DNA from: Bacillota bacterium
GTDB taxonomy: Bacteria > Armatimonadota > Hebobacteria > Hebobacterales > Hebobacteraceae
Assembly (NCBI GenBank): GCA_030597345.1
Contig: JAUVSA010000005.1
Span: 1-21,919 of the forward strand
Length of the DNA: 21,919 nt
Reading direction: 5' to 3'
In this document: positions 1 through 9,027 of the stretch, piece by piece
How the letters are laid out: every line of letters begins with the position of its first letter
Position numbering within the stretch: position 1 is the first letter of the stretch
Notes under the pieces: generated by a model
Told to the model about the DNA's origin: nothing
The model's input: the letters and a program-made list of their open reading frames with translations, nothing else
Database searches by the model: none
Made by a program: the position numbers and the translations under genes

Positions 1-261
1 CTGGCGCAGGGACTCCGCAGTATCCAGGAGAAGACCCCGCTGGTGACAGAGATCAGGGCGCGGGGCCTCATGATCGCGGTGGACCTGAGGGCCCCCGTTG
101 CCGGCCGCGTCAAAGAAGAATGCACCGCGCGCGGGTTGCTCGTCATCACCGTAGGAGACCAGATGCTTCGCCTTCTCCCTCCCATGGTGCTGAGCGAACA
201 GGATGCCGACCGCGGAATCGAGATCCTCGGCGAAGTCCTTGCCGCGGTGAGGCAGGAGTAG
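1..261 (+). CDS. argD: Acetylornithine aminotransferase, C-terminal part
   Basis: Only the last 86 codons are present; the gene is cut by the left window edge and reads from base 1 in frame 1. The visible part has the typical end of a class III PLP-dependent aminotransferase: a stretch around RGLMIAVDL, then GLLV and a LRLLPPMVLSEQDAD segment that resembles the LRFxPPLxIs end of ArgD. The enzyme transaminates N-acetylglutamate semialdehyde to N-acetylornithine. The catalytic lysine lies in the missing part. argF, argG and argH follow on the same strand, which makes ArgD the natural reading, but other class III aminotransferases share this C-terminus, so the name rests partly on context. Confidence 0.85.
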   Translation: MAQGLRSIQEKTPLVTEIRARGLMIAVDLRAPVAGRVKEECTARGLLVITVGDQMLRLLPPMVLSEQDADRGIEILGEVLAAVRQE

Positions 262-267
262 GGGAGG

Positions 268-624
268 ATGCTCGACGCATCGTTCCTCATCGTAGTGGCG
301 GTTGCCCTATGCCTGCTGAGCGGGATGATCGTCGCTCGCATGGCGGCCGGCGGCGCGCCTCCGCGGCGGATAGCCGTTCCCATCGCTGAGATCTGGCTCG
401 TGTTCATCCTCTGGATCGCCATCTTCGGATCGCTCTCTCGCGCGATCGGGACTCCCGTCGGCGCCGGCGAGGCCGCCGAGCTGTACGATCTGCTCGGCCG
501 TTTCGCCGCCCTGCACGGGTCGGCTCGCCTCTGGGCCATCGCCGGGGCGGCCGTCACCGTCGCCATCGTGACTCATCTCATGTGGTCCCTCCAGCGGACC
601 ATGTCTCAACATATCCGGCCGTAA
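268..624 (+). CDS. Small membrane protein of unknown function inside the arg operon
   Basis: This 118-residue protein matches no family I recognise. It has an N-terminal hydrophobic segment (about residues 4-24), a second around 40-57 (IWLVFILWIAIFGSL) and a third around 91-110, so it is probably a three-pass inner-membrane protein. It starts 6 bases after the argD stop, with AGGAG at 254-258 as a likely ribosome binding site, so it should be co-transcribed and possibly translationally coupled with argD. Its stop codon lies inside the first unit of the 13-bp tandem repeat. Its place between argD and argF suggests an accessory or unrelated role in the operon, but no function can be assigned. 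Confidence 0.7.
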   Translation: MLDASFLIVVAVALCLLSGMIVARMAAGGAPPRRIAVPIAEIWLVFILWIAIFGSLSRAIGTPVGAGEAAELYDLLGRFAALHGSARLWAIAGAAVTVAIVTHLMWSLQRTMSQHIRP

Positions 625-681
625 CCGAAGGCCGTAACCGAAGGCCGTAACTGAAGGCCGTAACCGAATGCCGTAACCGAA
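617..681 (+). repeat. Five-unit 13-bp tandem repeat between the small membrane gene and argF
   Basis: The unit GGCCGTAACCGAA occurs five times head to tail (617-629, 630-642, 643-655, 656-668, 669-681). Unit 3 has CTGAA for CCGAA and unit 5 starts TG instead of GG. Because 13 is not a multiple of 3, the TAA in each unit falls in successive frames (622, 635, 648, 661, 674), so all three forward frames are closed. The repeat ends directly at the argF ribosome binding site. Confidence 0.95.
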
Positions 682-695
682 GGGAGCAGACTGCA

Positions 696-1634
696 ATGGC
701 GATTTCTCTTGCGGGCAGGAACCTGCTTTCGATCGCCGATCTCACGAGGGAGGAAATCGAGGAGGTCTGGCGCGTCGCCGCGGCCCAGAAGTCCGGCGAG
801 GTCTCAACCGAAGAGCAGTTGACTGTCGCGCGCGGCCGCACGCTGGCCATGATCTTCGACAAGTCATCTCTGCGCACGCGCCTGGGCTTCGAGGTGGCGA
901 TGGCGCAGCTTGGGGGACACGGCCTCTACCTCGCTCCGGCCGACGCGCGCATGGGCGAACGGGAAGCCATCAAGGACGTGGCCCGCGTACTCGGGCGCAC
1001 CGTGGATGTGATCGCAGCTCGGCTCTACTCTCACTCTCACATCGAGGAGCTTGCCGCCGAATCCGGCGTGCCCGTGATCAACGCCCAGTCAGATCTAGAG
1101 CATCCCTGTCAGGCGCTCGCCGATCTCCTGACTGTGCGCGAGCACAAGGGCGATCTCACCCAGGTGCAGATCGCGTGGGTTGGCGACGGCTTCAATGTGT
1201 GTCACTCTCTCCTGCTGATCTGCGCCATCTGTGGGGCCAACCTGCAGATCGCCACCCCCGCCACCTATGAGCCGCGCGCGGAGACAATGGCCAACGCCCA
1301 GGAGCTGGCAAAGGAGAGTGGGGCCGCCATAGCAGTCGGCAATGACCCTCGGGCCGCCGTTCGCGGCGCCGACGTGATCTACACCGATGTCTGGACCAGC
1401 GCTGGTATGGAGGACCAGGCGACTCGGCGGCGCGCGGACTTCCGCGACTTCCAGGTCGATCAGGCCCTTCTCCAGCAGGCCAAGCCCGACGCCATCGTGC
1501 TCCACTGCCTGCCGGCTCACCGGGGCGAGGAGATCACCGATGAAGTGCTCGATGGCCCCCAGTGCGCTGCCTTCGATCAATCGGAAAACCGCCTGCATAC
1601 GCAGCGCGCTCTGCTCGCGCTGATCTTCAGCTAA
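696..1634 (+). CDS. argF: Ornithine carbamoyltransferase
   Basis: This enzyme joins carbamoyl phosphate and ornithine to give citrulline in the cytoplasm, the sixth step of arginine synthesis. The 312-residue length is normal. The carbamoyl-phosphate loop is at residues 57-62 (SSLRTR), HPCQ is at 136-139, a GDGFNVCHS motif is at 163-171 in the ornithine domain, and the HCLPA signature at 270-274 is followed by HRGEEI. The common STRTR is SLRTR here, and the usual GDGNN is GDGFN; both are conservative variants of working motifs. AGGGAG at 681-686 sits 9 bases before the ATG. The gene is preceded by the 13-bp tandem repeat and followed 19 bases later by argG. Confidence 0.97.
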   Translation: MAISLAGRNLLSIADLTREEIEEVWRVAAAQKSGEVSTEEQLTVARGRTLAMIFDKSSLRTRLGFEVAMAQLGGHGLYLAPADARMGEREAIKDVARVLGRTVDVIAARLYSHSHIEELAAESGVPVINAQSDLEHPCQALADLLTVREHKGDLTQVQIAWVGDGFNVCHSLLLICAICGANLQIATPATYEPRAETMANAQELAKESGAAIAVGNDPRAAVRGADVIYTDVWTSAGMEDQATRRRADFRDFQVDQALLQQAKPDAIVLHCLPAHRGEEITDEVLDGPQCAAFDQSENRLHTQRALLALIFS

Positions 1635-1653
1635 GCTGCAAAGGAGCAGCCAG

Positions 1654-2856
<1,203 letters not shown>

Positions 2857-2861
2857 TCGCC

Positions 2862-4235
2862 ATGCGCCTGTGGGGGGCAAGGTTCTCCAAGGACCCCGAC
2901 GAACTCGCCCGCGAGTTCACGCAGTCCCTGTCCTTCGACCAGCGACTTGCCGAGCACGACATCGCCGGCAGCATCGCGCACGTGCGTATGCTGGGGCGCT
3001 GCGATGTCCTCACGGCAGAGGAAGTCCGCGAGCTCGAGGCCGGCCTGGAGCGGGTCCGCGTCGGTCTCTCCTCCGGGGACATGACGCTCGACCCCGCTTC
3101 GGAGGACATTCACACCGAAGTCGAGCGACTCCTCCTGGAGTGCGTCGGCCCCCTCGCGGGCAAGCTCCACACCGCCCGCAGCCGCAACGATCAGGTCGCC
3201 CTCGACCTGCGCCTTTTCCTGCGCGATGAGATCGACGCCCTCCGCGAGTACATGGTCGCGCTGCAGCGTACTCTGCTGGAGACGGCCGAGCAACACCTCG
3301 ACACGCTGATGCCCGGCTACACTCACCTCCAGCGCGCACAGCCGATCCTGCTCGCCCACTATCTGATGGCATACTTCTTCATGCTCCAGCGCGACCGCGA
3401 TCGGCTGGCCGAGTGTCGCAAGCGCGTCAATCTCTGTCCTCTCGGCGCGGCCGCGCTCGCCGGTACTACCTTCCGCATCGATCCCGCGTTCGTGGCCGAG
3501 CAGCTCGGCTTCGAAGGCCTCTGCCCGAACAGCATGGACGCCGTCTCTGACCGCGACTTCACCCTCGAATTCCTCGCCGACGCCTCCGTCGCCGCCGTCC
3601 ACCTCTCTCAGCTCTGCGCGGAGATCGTGCTCTGGTCCAGCTCGGAGTTCGGCTTCATCCGCCTCGACGACGCCTGGTGCACCGGTTCGAGCATCATGCC
3701 CCAGAAGCGCAACCCCGACGCCGCGGAGCTGGTACGCGCTAAGGCCGGTCGTGTCTTTGGGAATCTCTTCCGCTTGCTCAGCACTCTCAAGGGCCTCACG
3801 CTCGCCTACAACCGAGATCTGCAGGAAGACAAAGAGGCCCTCTTCGATACGGTGGACACCCTGGGGGCTTCGCTGCAGGTCGTGACCGCGATGGTCGCCA
3901 CTGCCTCCTTCGACACGGAGCGCATGGCCCAGGCGCTCGCCGCGGGCTTCCCCGCGGCCACCGCGGTGGCCGACTACCTCGTGCGCGCGGGCATATCCTT
4001 CCGTGAGGCCCATGGCATCGCCGGCCAGATCGTGAACTACTGCGAGAAAGAGAACACCCGCTTCGAGCAGCTATCTCTCGAAGAATGGCGTTCTTTCAGC
4101 CCCGAATTCGGCCACGACATAGTCGAGCATGTCTCGCTGGCGGGATGCGTCGCGGCCAAGAAGTCTCCTGGCGGCACCGCCCCCGAACGGGTCAAGGAGC
4201 AGATCGTACAGGGCCGCAAGCTGCTCGCCACGTGA
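2862..4235 (+). CDS. argH: Argininosuccinate lyase
   Basis: The protein splits argininosuccinate into arginine and fumarate, the last step of the pathway. It has 457 residues, as usual for ArgH, and starts with MRLWGARFSK, close to the common KLWGGRF opening. TARSRND is at residues 104-110, and the fumarase/aspartase superfamily signature GSSIMPQKRNPD is at 275-286, with the catalytic serine in the SS pair. The AAGGAG ribosome binding site (2848-2853) lies inside the end of argG, 5 bases separating the two genes, so translation is probably coupled. It is the last arginine gene here; no argR repressor gene or arg box was seen. Confidence 0.98.
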   Translation: MRLWGARFSKDPDELAREFTQSLSFDQRLAEHDIAGSIAHVRMLGRCDVLTAEEVRELEAGLERVRVGLSSGDMTLDPASEDIHTEVERLLLECVGPLAGKLHTARSRNDQVALDLRLFLRDEIDALREYMVALQRTLLETAEQHLDTLMPGYTHLQRAQPILLAHYLMAYFFMLQRDRDRLAECRKRVNLCPLGAAALAGTTFRIDPAFVAEQLGFEGLCPNSMDAVSDRDFTLEFLADASVAAVHLSQLCAEIVLWSSSEFGFIRLDDAWCTGSSIMPQKRNPDAAELVRAKAGRVFGNLFRLLSTLKGLTLAYNRDLQEDKEALFDTVDTLGASLQVVTAMVATASFDTERMAQALAAGFPAATAVADYLVRAGISFREAHGIAGQIVNYCEKENTRFEQLSLEEWRSFSPEFGHDIVEHVSLAGCVAAKKSPGGTAPERVKEQIVQGRKLLAT

Positions 4236-4247
4236 CCGTCGCTTGAG

Positions 4248-4272
4248 CGAACGACGTGCCGTCCGTCGTTCG
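4248..4272 (+). terminator. Hairpin just after argH
   Basis: CGAACGACG (4248-4256) pairs perfectly with CGTCGTTCG (4264-4272) around a 7-base loop, 12 bases after the argH stop. There is no T-run after it, so intrinsic termination is uncertain; it could equally protect the 3' end of the mRNA. Confidence 0.4.
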
Positions 4273-4344
4273 AACTCGGGCCGCCGAACTCCGCGTTCCT
4301 TGGTGCTCGTACACCGGTTGGGTTGAGCAATGGCCCAAAGAAGC

Positions 4345-4370
4345 GGGAAGCGGCCTGTCTGCCGCTTCCC
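4345..4370. terminator. Bidirectional terminator-like hairpin between convergent genes
   Basis: A perfect 10-bp stem (GGGAAGCGGC at 4345-4354, GCCGCTTCCC at 4361-4370) encloses a 6-base loop. It lies between argH (+) and the isomerase gene (-), which point at each other. Read on the minus strand, the stem is followed by GCTTCTTTGG, a modest T-rich tail, so it serves the minus-strand gene best. Confidence 0.65.
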
Positions 4371-4406
4371 CTTGGGGTCCTTGATCGACGTCGCTCTTGG
4401 GCGTTC

Positions 4407-5216
4407 CTATCCCCTTGGGATCTTCAACTCACCGAGTAGCTCTGTCAGATAGCGCGCGGCATGGGGGAAAGCCACCTCTGGCTCGGCGAGGTCCGGCATC
4501 CATGCCTTCTCCCATTCCAAACAGAGATACCCTTTGTATCCCGTCCGGTGGAGTTCCGATACCAGCCCGCGCAGCGGAATGTCGCCTTCTCCCAGCAGCA
4601 CGTTGCTCCCACCCTTCTTCCCGTCCTTCACGTGCACGTGATACGTCCGACTCCCGATCAGCCGGGCGGTCTCCGCCGGCGTTTCTCCCTGCCTCACCGG
4701 GTGGTGGAGGTCCCACAGCGCGCCTATTCCCTCTTCCCCCGCCATGTCGAGCAGCTCGGCGACCTCTGCACCGCTGGAGAACGCGTCGTGCGGCTCCACC
4801 AGCACCCTCAGCCCCCGTCGAACCGCTCGCTGACCTAGTCGCGCCAACTTGTCCGCCGCACGCTTCAAGCAGGCGTCTCGGTCCTCTCCCTCCTGCACCT
4901 TCCCCCCGAACACGCGCACATAGGGCGCCCCGAGTTTCAGCGCCAGTTCGATCATCTCCTCGCCCTCGCTCGTCGAGCTCTCCGGCGCGCTCAGGACTAC
5001 CGAACTGTCAACACAGCAGATCTCCACTCCCCCGCCCTCAAACCGCCTTCGAAACGCGGTCACCCCACCCGGGAAGTCCGCGAGTGCTTTGGGCAGCTCC
5101 AGGGATCCTTTGTAGAAGCGCGGTGCCACACCGTCGTACCCGTTGGCCCGCGCCGCCCCCCGCATCTCCTCGATCCCCCACCCCGGCCATCCCAGCGTAC
5201 TGAAACCCAGCTTCAT
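4407..5216 (-). CDS. Sugar phosphate isomerase/epimerase (xylose isomerase-like TIM barrel)
   Basis: The 269-residue protein belongs to the AP endonuclease 2 / xylose isomerase-like barrel family, whose members isomerise or epimerise sugars, inositols or hydroxypyruvate using a divalent metal. It opens with MKLGFSTLGWPGWG, a typical first strand. Candidate metal ligands sit where the family has them: E141 (LVEPHD), D169 with H171 (ALWDLHHP), H193/H195 (YHVHVKDG) and E234/E236 (LEWEK). There is no signal peptide, so it is cytoplasmic. A GAGAGGAGAG purine run lies a few bases before the ATG. It stands alone on the minus strand, divergent from the TPR gene and convergent with argH, so the substrate cannot be inferred. 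Confidence 0.88.
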   Translation of the reverse strand: MKLGFSTLGWPGWGIEEMRGAARANGYDGVAPRFYKGSLELPKALADFPGGVTAFRRRFEGGGVEICCVDSSVVLSAPESSTSEGEEMIELALKLGAPYVRVFGGKVQEGEDRDACLKRAADKLARLGQRAVRRGLRVLVEPHDAFSSGAEVAELLDMAGEEGIGALWDLHHPVRQGETPAETARLIGSRTYHVHVKDGKKGGSNVLLGEGDIPLRGLVSELHRTGYKGYLCLEWEKAWMPDLAEPEVAFPHAARYLTELLGELKIPRG

Positions 5217-5341
5217 AGCAGCTCTCTCCTCTCTCCTGCCTGCCGCAGCTCTTCTCAGCTACCGCCAAAGCATCTTCTGCGCACTTCTCCCTCGTCCTCG
5301 TCTGTTCGATGCAAGCCCTCTCGCCCGCGCTCCCCGCTGCC

Positions 5342-5370
5342 TTGAAAGCGCCACTCCTCTGTGCTATACT
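5342..5370 (+). promoter_or_regulatory. Sigma-70-type promoter for the TPR-nadK-steAB operon
   Basis: TTGAAA (5342-5347) and TATACT (5365-5370) are separated by exactly 17 bases. Transcription would begin near 5377, giving a leader of about 85 bases before the TPR gene start at 5462. It is the only good promoter seen in front of the long plus-strand gene run. Confidence 0.65.
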
Positions 5371-5461
5371 CGGCCTGTCAATCTTGCCGCCTGCCTGCCT
5401 CCGGGCGGGGCCGTCGGAGCGGCGCCCGTGTGCGACTGATCCATCGCTTGGGGGAAAGCCA

Positions 5462-6913
5462 ATGTCGGTCCGCACCCGTAATTTGCTGTCGATACTGCTC
5501 CTCCCTCTTGTGGCCGCGTGCCTCTCCCTGTCGGGATGGGCCGCTGACACCCTCACCCAGGGAATCGCGGCCTTCAACCGCGGCGACTTTCCCACTGCCA
5601 TCGAGCACCTCACGGCCGCGGCAGAAGAGAGCCCCGATGACGCTCTCGTCCTGTCCTGGCTCGGCTCGGCCCAGCTGCGGGCCGGACAGCACGAAGACGC
5701 GAGGCTAACCTTGGCCGAGGCCGTCGAACTCGATCCCAAGCAGCCGGAGTCGCTGAACAACCTCGGAAGTGCCTGTTGGGCGCTCGGCGAAACCAAGGAA
5801 GCCATCGAACACTATCAGCAGTCCATCTATCTTCAACCCCACTACTCCGCGCCTCACTACAACCTCGGCACCGTCTACCTGGCCATGAAGGACTTTGCCA
5901 AGGCGATTGGCGAATTCAGCGTCGCCGTCGATCTCGATCCCCAGAACGCCGACGCCCACAACAACTTGGGCGTCGCCTATGAGCGTTCGGGCAAGCTCGA
6001 GGATGCCATCGCTTCCTACGGGAAAGCCGTCGAACTCGAACCTGGCAACCAGTCCGTCAGGCTCAACCTGGCCCTCGTCCTCCGCTCCGCCGGCCGCATC
6101 GACGAGGCAGTCCAGCATCTCTCTCGGCTCGTTGCCGCCGACAGCAAGGAGGCTGCAGTCTACCTGAACCTCGGACTGATACGATACGCGGAGGAGAGCG
6201 ACTACGGGCCCGCCCTGCGCGCCTTCCGTCGGGCCGTCGCCCTGGACGCCAACAACAGCGCGGCACACTACAACTTGGGGCTCTGTGCGCGACAGCTCGG
6301 CCTCCTGGAGGAGGCCAAGCAGCACTTCGAGAAGGCGGTCAATATCAACTCCAAGTTCGTGAACGCCCACATCAACCTCGGGGCCATGGAACTCGACGAG
6401 GGCGGTGCCGCCGCCGCGGTCGATCACTTCGCCGCTGCCCTCAAGGTAGACCCGGAGAACTACTCCGCCTCCTTTAACCTCGGCCTCGCCTACGTGCGGC
6501 TCGACAGCGACGAGGACGTCATCCGCGTCTGGGCAGCTCTTCGCGAACGTGCTCCGGATGACCCGGCTGTCCGCGAGGCGCTCGCCGCCACCTACTTCCG
6601 CCTCCATCGCTACGACGACGCCAAGCGGGAGTACCAGGCTCTCATCAGGCTCCGACCGAATGACCTCGTTGCCCACAACAACCTGGGGATCATCTACGAG
6701 GAGTTCGGGCAGCTTGATGAGGCCCTCGACGCCTACCGCTCTGCCCTTCTCATTGACCTCAACTATGCCCCCGCGCACAACAACTTGGGGGTTGTCTACG
6801 AGCGTCAGGGCAAGACCGACCTCGCCATTCTTGAATACCGCGCCGCCCTCGCGGCTGACCCCTCCCTTGAAGACGCTCAGCGGAATCTCGACCGTCTCGT
6901 GAGCTCGGAGTGA
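5462..6913 (+). CDS. Exported TPR-repeat protein, possibly a lipoprotein
   Basis: The 483-residue protein consists of an export signal and about 13 tandem tetratricopeptide repeats of 34-35 residues. They run from about residue 29 to the C-terminus and carry the usual N-N-L-G, A-x-x-x-Y and L-x-P positions. TPR arrays are protein-binding scaffolds. The N-terminus MSVRTRNLL is followed by a hydrophobic stretch with a lipobox-like VAAC, which would make Cys20 the lipidated residue; a signal peptidase I site after GWAA (28) is the alternative. The start at 5462 is preferred over in-frame upstream codons because GGGGGAAAG lies 5-13 bases before it and the signal peptide begins there. It is first in the operon, 9 bases before nadK. 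It may assemble envelope or division proteins, but the partner is unknown. Confidence 0.88.
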   Translation: MSVRTRNLLSILLLPLVAACLSLSGWAADTLTQGIAAFNRGDFPTAIEHLTAAAEESPDDALVLSWLGSAQLRAGQHEDARLTLAEAVELDPKQPESLNNLGSACWALGETKEAIEHYQQSIYLQPHYSAPHYNLGTVYLAMKDFAKAIGEFSVAVDLDPQNADAHNNLGVAYERSGKLEDAIASYGKAVELEPGNQSVRLNLALVLRSAGRIDEAVQHLSRLVAADSKEAAVYLNLGLIRYAEESDYGPALRAFRRAVALDANNSAAHYNLGLCARQLGLLEEAKQHFEKAVNINSKFVNAHINLGAMELDEGGAAAAVDHFAAALKVDPENYSASFNLGLAYVRLDSDEDVIRVWAALRERAPDDPAVREALAATYFRLHRYDDAKREYQALIRLRPNDLVAHNNLGIIYEEFGQLDEALDAYRSALLIDLNYAPAHNNLGVVYERQGKTDLAILEYRAALAADPSLEDAQRNLDRLVSSE

Positions 6914-6922
6914 TCTGACGCC

Positions 6923-7843
6923 ATGTGCCCCGCTTCTCGTAAACGATCCGAGCGCGCCTCCTTCGATCCGAAGTCTGTCCGTTGTGTCGGCCTGCTACCG
7001 GCCCTCCATAAGCGCCGCATCGGGGCCGCCGTGCGCGATGTCGTCCACTGGTTCCGGCGCCGCGATATATGCTGCCTCCTCCCAGATGAGCGGGCCTCCG
7101 CTCTCTCCATGCCCGACCTTGCCGCCGACCTCTCCCGCATCGCCGACGAAGCAGACCTGCTCCTAGCCATGGGCGGGGACGGCACCTTCCTCGCCACCGC
7201 GCGGCTCGCCGCCCCCAGCGGCAAGCCCGTCCTCGGCGTCAACCTTGGGGGCTTTGGATTCCTCGCCGCCATTCCCTCCGGCGCCCAGATGCTCGAGACC
7301 CTGGCTGGTGTGATGGACGGCGGCTGCCGCCTTCAGAATCGCATGATGCTTCAAGCCCGCGTTCTGCGGCGCGGCGAGCAAGCCGCCTCCTTCCTCGCGC
7401 TCAACGACGTTGTCGTGGGCAAGGGCGCCTTCTCTCGGCTCCTCCGCCTCAAGACGAGCATCTCCGGCGAACCGGTCTCTGACTTCCCCGCCGATGGCAT
7501 TATCGTCGCCACCCCCACTGGTTCCACCGGCTACTCGCTCTCCGCTGGCGGCCCTGTGATTGACCCCGAGGTGCGCGTCATCATAGTCACGCCGATTTGC
7601 GCCCATACTCTATCTGCTCGCACCTTGGTCGTGCCACCATCCCGCGTCATCGAGGTCGCGCTCCCCGATGCGCGCGGCGATGAGGTGAACCTGACGGCCG
7701 ACGGACAGGAGGGCTTTGCACTCCGCGGCGGGGATCGCGTCGACGTCCGAGAGGCATCTGTCTCCGCCCAGATCATCACCCTCCCCAACGCCACTTTCTA
7801 CTCCAAGCTCAGGGGGAAGCTCGGCTGGGGCAGCCCCCGCTGA
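6923..7843 (+). CDS. nadK: NAD kinase
   Basis: The protein phosphorylates NAD to NADP in the cytoplasm. In 306 residues it carries GGDGT at 84-88, the NDVVV block at 161-165 and the long signature DGIIVATPTGSTGYSLSAGG at 191-210. The closing FYSKLRGKLGW is also typical of NAD kinases. About 20 residues precede the usual first strand (VGLLPALHK), and I see no better start codon inside that extension. GGAG near 6907 is a weak ribosome binding site. In Actinobacteria nadK is followed by recN and then steA-steB; here recN is absent and steA follows after 17 bases. Confidence 0.95.
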   Translation: MCPASRKRSERASFDPKSVRCVGLLPALHKRRIGAAVRDVVHWFRRRDICCLLPDERASALSMPDLAADLSRIADEADLLLAMGGDGTFLATARLAAPSGKPVLGVNLGGFGFLAAIPSGAQMLETLAGVMDGGCRLQNRMMLQARVLRRGEQAASFLALNDVVVGKGAFSRLLRLKTSISGEPVSDFPADGIIVATPTGSTGYSLSAGGPVIDPEVRVIIVTPICAHTLSARTLVVPPSRVIEVALPDARGDEVNLTADGQEGFALRGGDRVDVREASVSAQIITLPNATFYSKLRGKLGWGSPR

Positions 7844-7860
7844 CACCAGCTCGCGACATC

Positions 7861-8994
7861 ATGCGCATCCGTGGCACTGCAAGAGTGGATCGACAGACCA
7901 AGAGGCTGATCCATCGTCTCGCGCCAGGCGACATTGCGATCATCTCCCACTCCGACCTCGACGCGCCTTGCGCCTCTGCCCTCGCCGCCAAACAGGTGGC
8001 CGCGGTAGTGAACGCGCAGCGCTCCCTCTCCGGCCGCTTCCCGCACCCCGGGCCAGGGCTGCTCCTGCGTGCTGGCATACCGCTCGTAGACGAAGCCGGC
8101 GACCGTACTATCCAGCAGGTCCGGGATGGCGATTCCATCGAGATCGTGGATGGCGCCATTTACTCCAATGGCACTCGCATCGCCGCCGGAAAGCCCATGA
8201 CCGACTCCCTCCTCGAGCAGCAGCTCGCCGAGGCAAAGCAGAACGTGACCGCCCAGATGGCGGATTTCGTTGAGAATACCCTCAGCTACGTCACCCGGGA
8301 GCAGTCTCTCCTGTTCTCTCCCACCGACTTGCCGCAGCTCCGCACCCGGATCGGGGGCAAGCACTGCCTCATCGTCGTGCGCGGGCCCGACGCCGCTGGG
8401 GACCTGCGCGCCATACGCTCCTACATCAACGCCGCACGTCCCGTCCTCATCGGCGTCGACGGGGGCGCCGATCTCCTCCTGCAGGAGGGATACCGCTCCC
8501 ACATCATCATCGGAGACATGGACAGCGTCTCTGACTCTGCTCTCCGGTCCGGTGCCGAGCTAATCGTCCACGCTTATCCGAGCGGCGACGCTCCCGGGCT
8601 CTCCCGCCTCCAGGCACTCAATCTTCCCTCCACCATCCTCTCCTCTCGCGGCACGAGCGAAGACGTCGCGATGCTGCTGGCGTACGAGAAGGAAGCCGAG
8701 CTCATCGCTGCCGTCGGCACCCATTTCTCCCTGACAGAGTTTCTGGAGAAGGGCCGCAGCGGCATGTCCTCCACTTTCCTCGTCCGGGTCAAGGTCGGAT
8801 CCATACTCGTTGACGCCAAGGGTATCAGCCGACTCTACCCCTCCGGCCGCTCCGGAATGCTGTTCGTCTATCTGGGGATCATCACCGCGCTCATCATCCT
8901 GGTGCTCCTCTTGGCGGCGCCTGCTGCTATCCGAGGCACTCTCGATCTCTGGATGCTCCGGCTGGCCGCTTTCTTCCGATCCCTCCGCCTCTGA
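7861..8994 (+). CDS. steA: SteA-like septum protein with thiamine pyrophosphokinase-like fold
   Basis: This 377-residue protein resembles SteA, shown in Corynebacterium glutamicum to act with SteB at the cytokinetic ring. The N-terminal domain has ARVDRQTKRLIHRLAPGDIAIISHSDLD and the VVNAQRSLSGRFPHPGP block typical of the family. The middle is a thiamine pyrophosphokinase-like domain with GVDGGAD at 198-204 and GDMDS at 218-222. GTSEDVAML is at 264-272, and one transmembrane helix is near 333-355, leaving a short basic tail. It is therefore a cytoplasmic protein anchored by its C-terminus, not a thiamine enzyme. No clear Shine-Dalgarno is seen before the ATG. It lies between nadK and steB in the same operon, the same neighbours as in mycobacteria. 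Confidence 0.88.
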   Translation: MRIRGTARVDRQTKRLIHRLAPGDIAIISHSDLDAPCASALAAKQVAAVVNAQRSLSGRFPHPGPGLLLRAGIPLVDEAGDRTIQQVRDGDSIEIVDGAIYSNGTRIAAGKPMTDSLLEQQLAEAKQNVTAQMADFVENTLSYVTREQSLLFSPTDLPQLRTRIGGKHCLIVVRGPDAAGDLRAIRSYINAARPVLIGVDGGADLLLQEGYRSHIIIGDMDSVSDSALRSGAELIVHAYPSGDAPGLSRLQALNLPSTILSSRGTSEDVAMLLAYEKEAELIAAVGTHFSLTEFLEKGRSGMSSTFLVRVKVGSILVDAKGISRLYPSGRSGMLFVYLGIITALIILVLLLAAPAAIRGTLDLWMLRLAAFFRSLRL

Positions 8995-9027
8995 GCCTGC
9001 CAACTAGTTCCTTCGGAGGAGACAGCA

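Noticed and set aside
4397..5203. A long plus-strand open frame opposite the isomerase gene.
   Set aside because: Its product is rich in proline, serine and arginine, as expected for the antisense of a GC-rich gene; the minus-strand frame has clear family motifs and a ribosome binding site.
7861..8994. Annotating the SteA-like gene as thiamine pyrophosphokinase.
   Set aside because: Only the fold resembles that enzyme; the N-terminal SteA domain, the C-terminal membrane helix and the steB neighbour fit the division protein.
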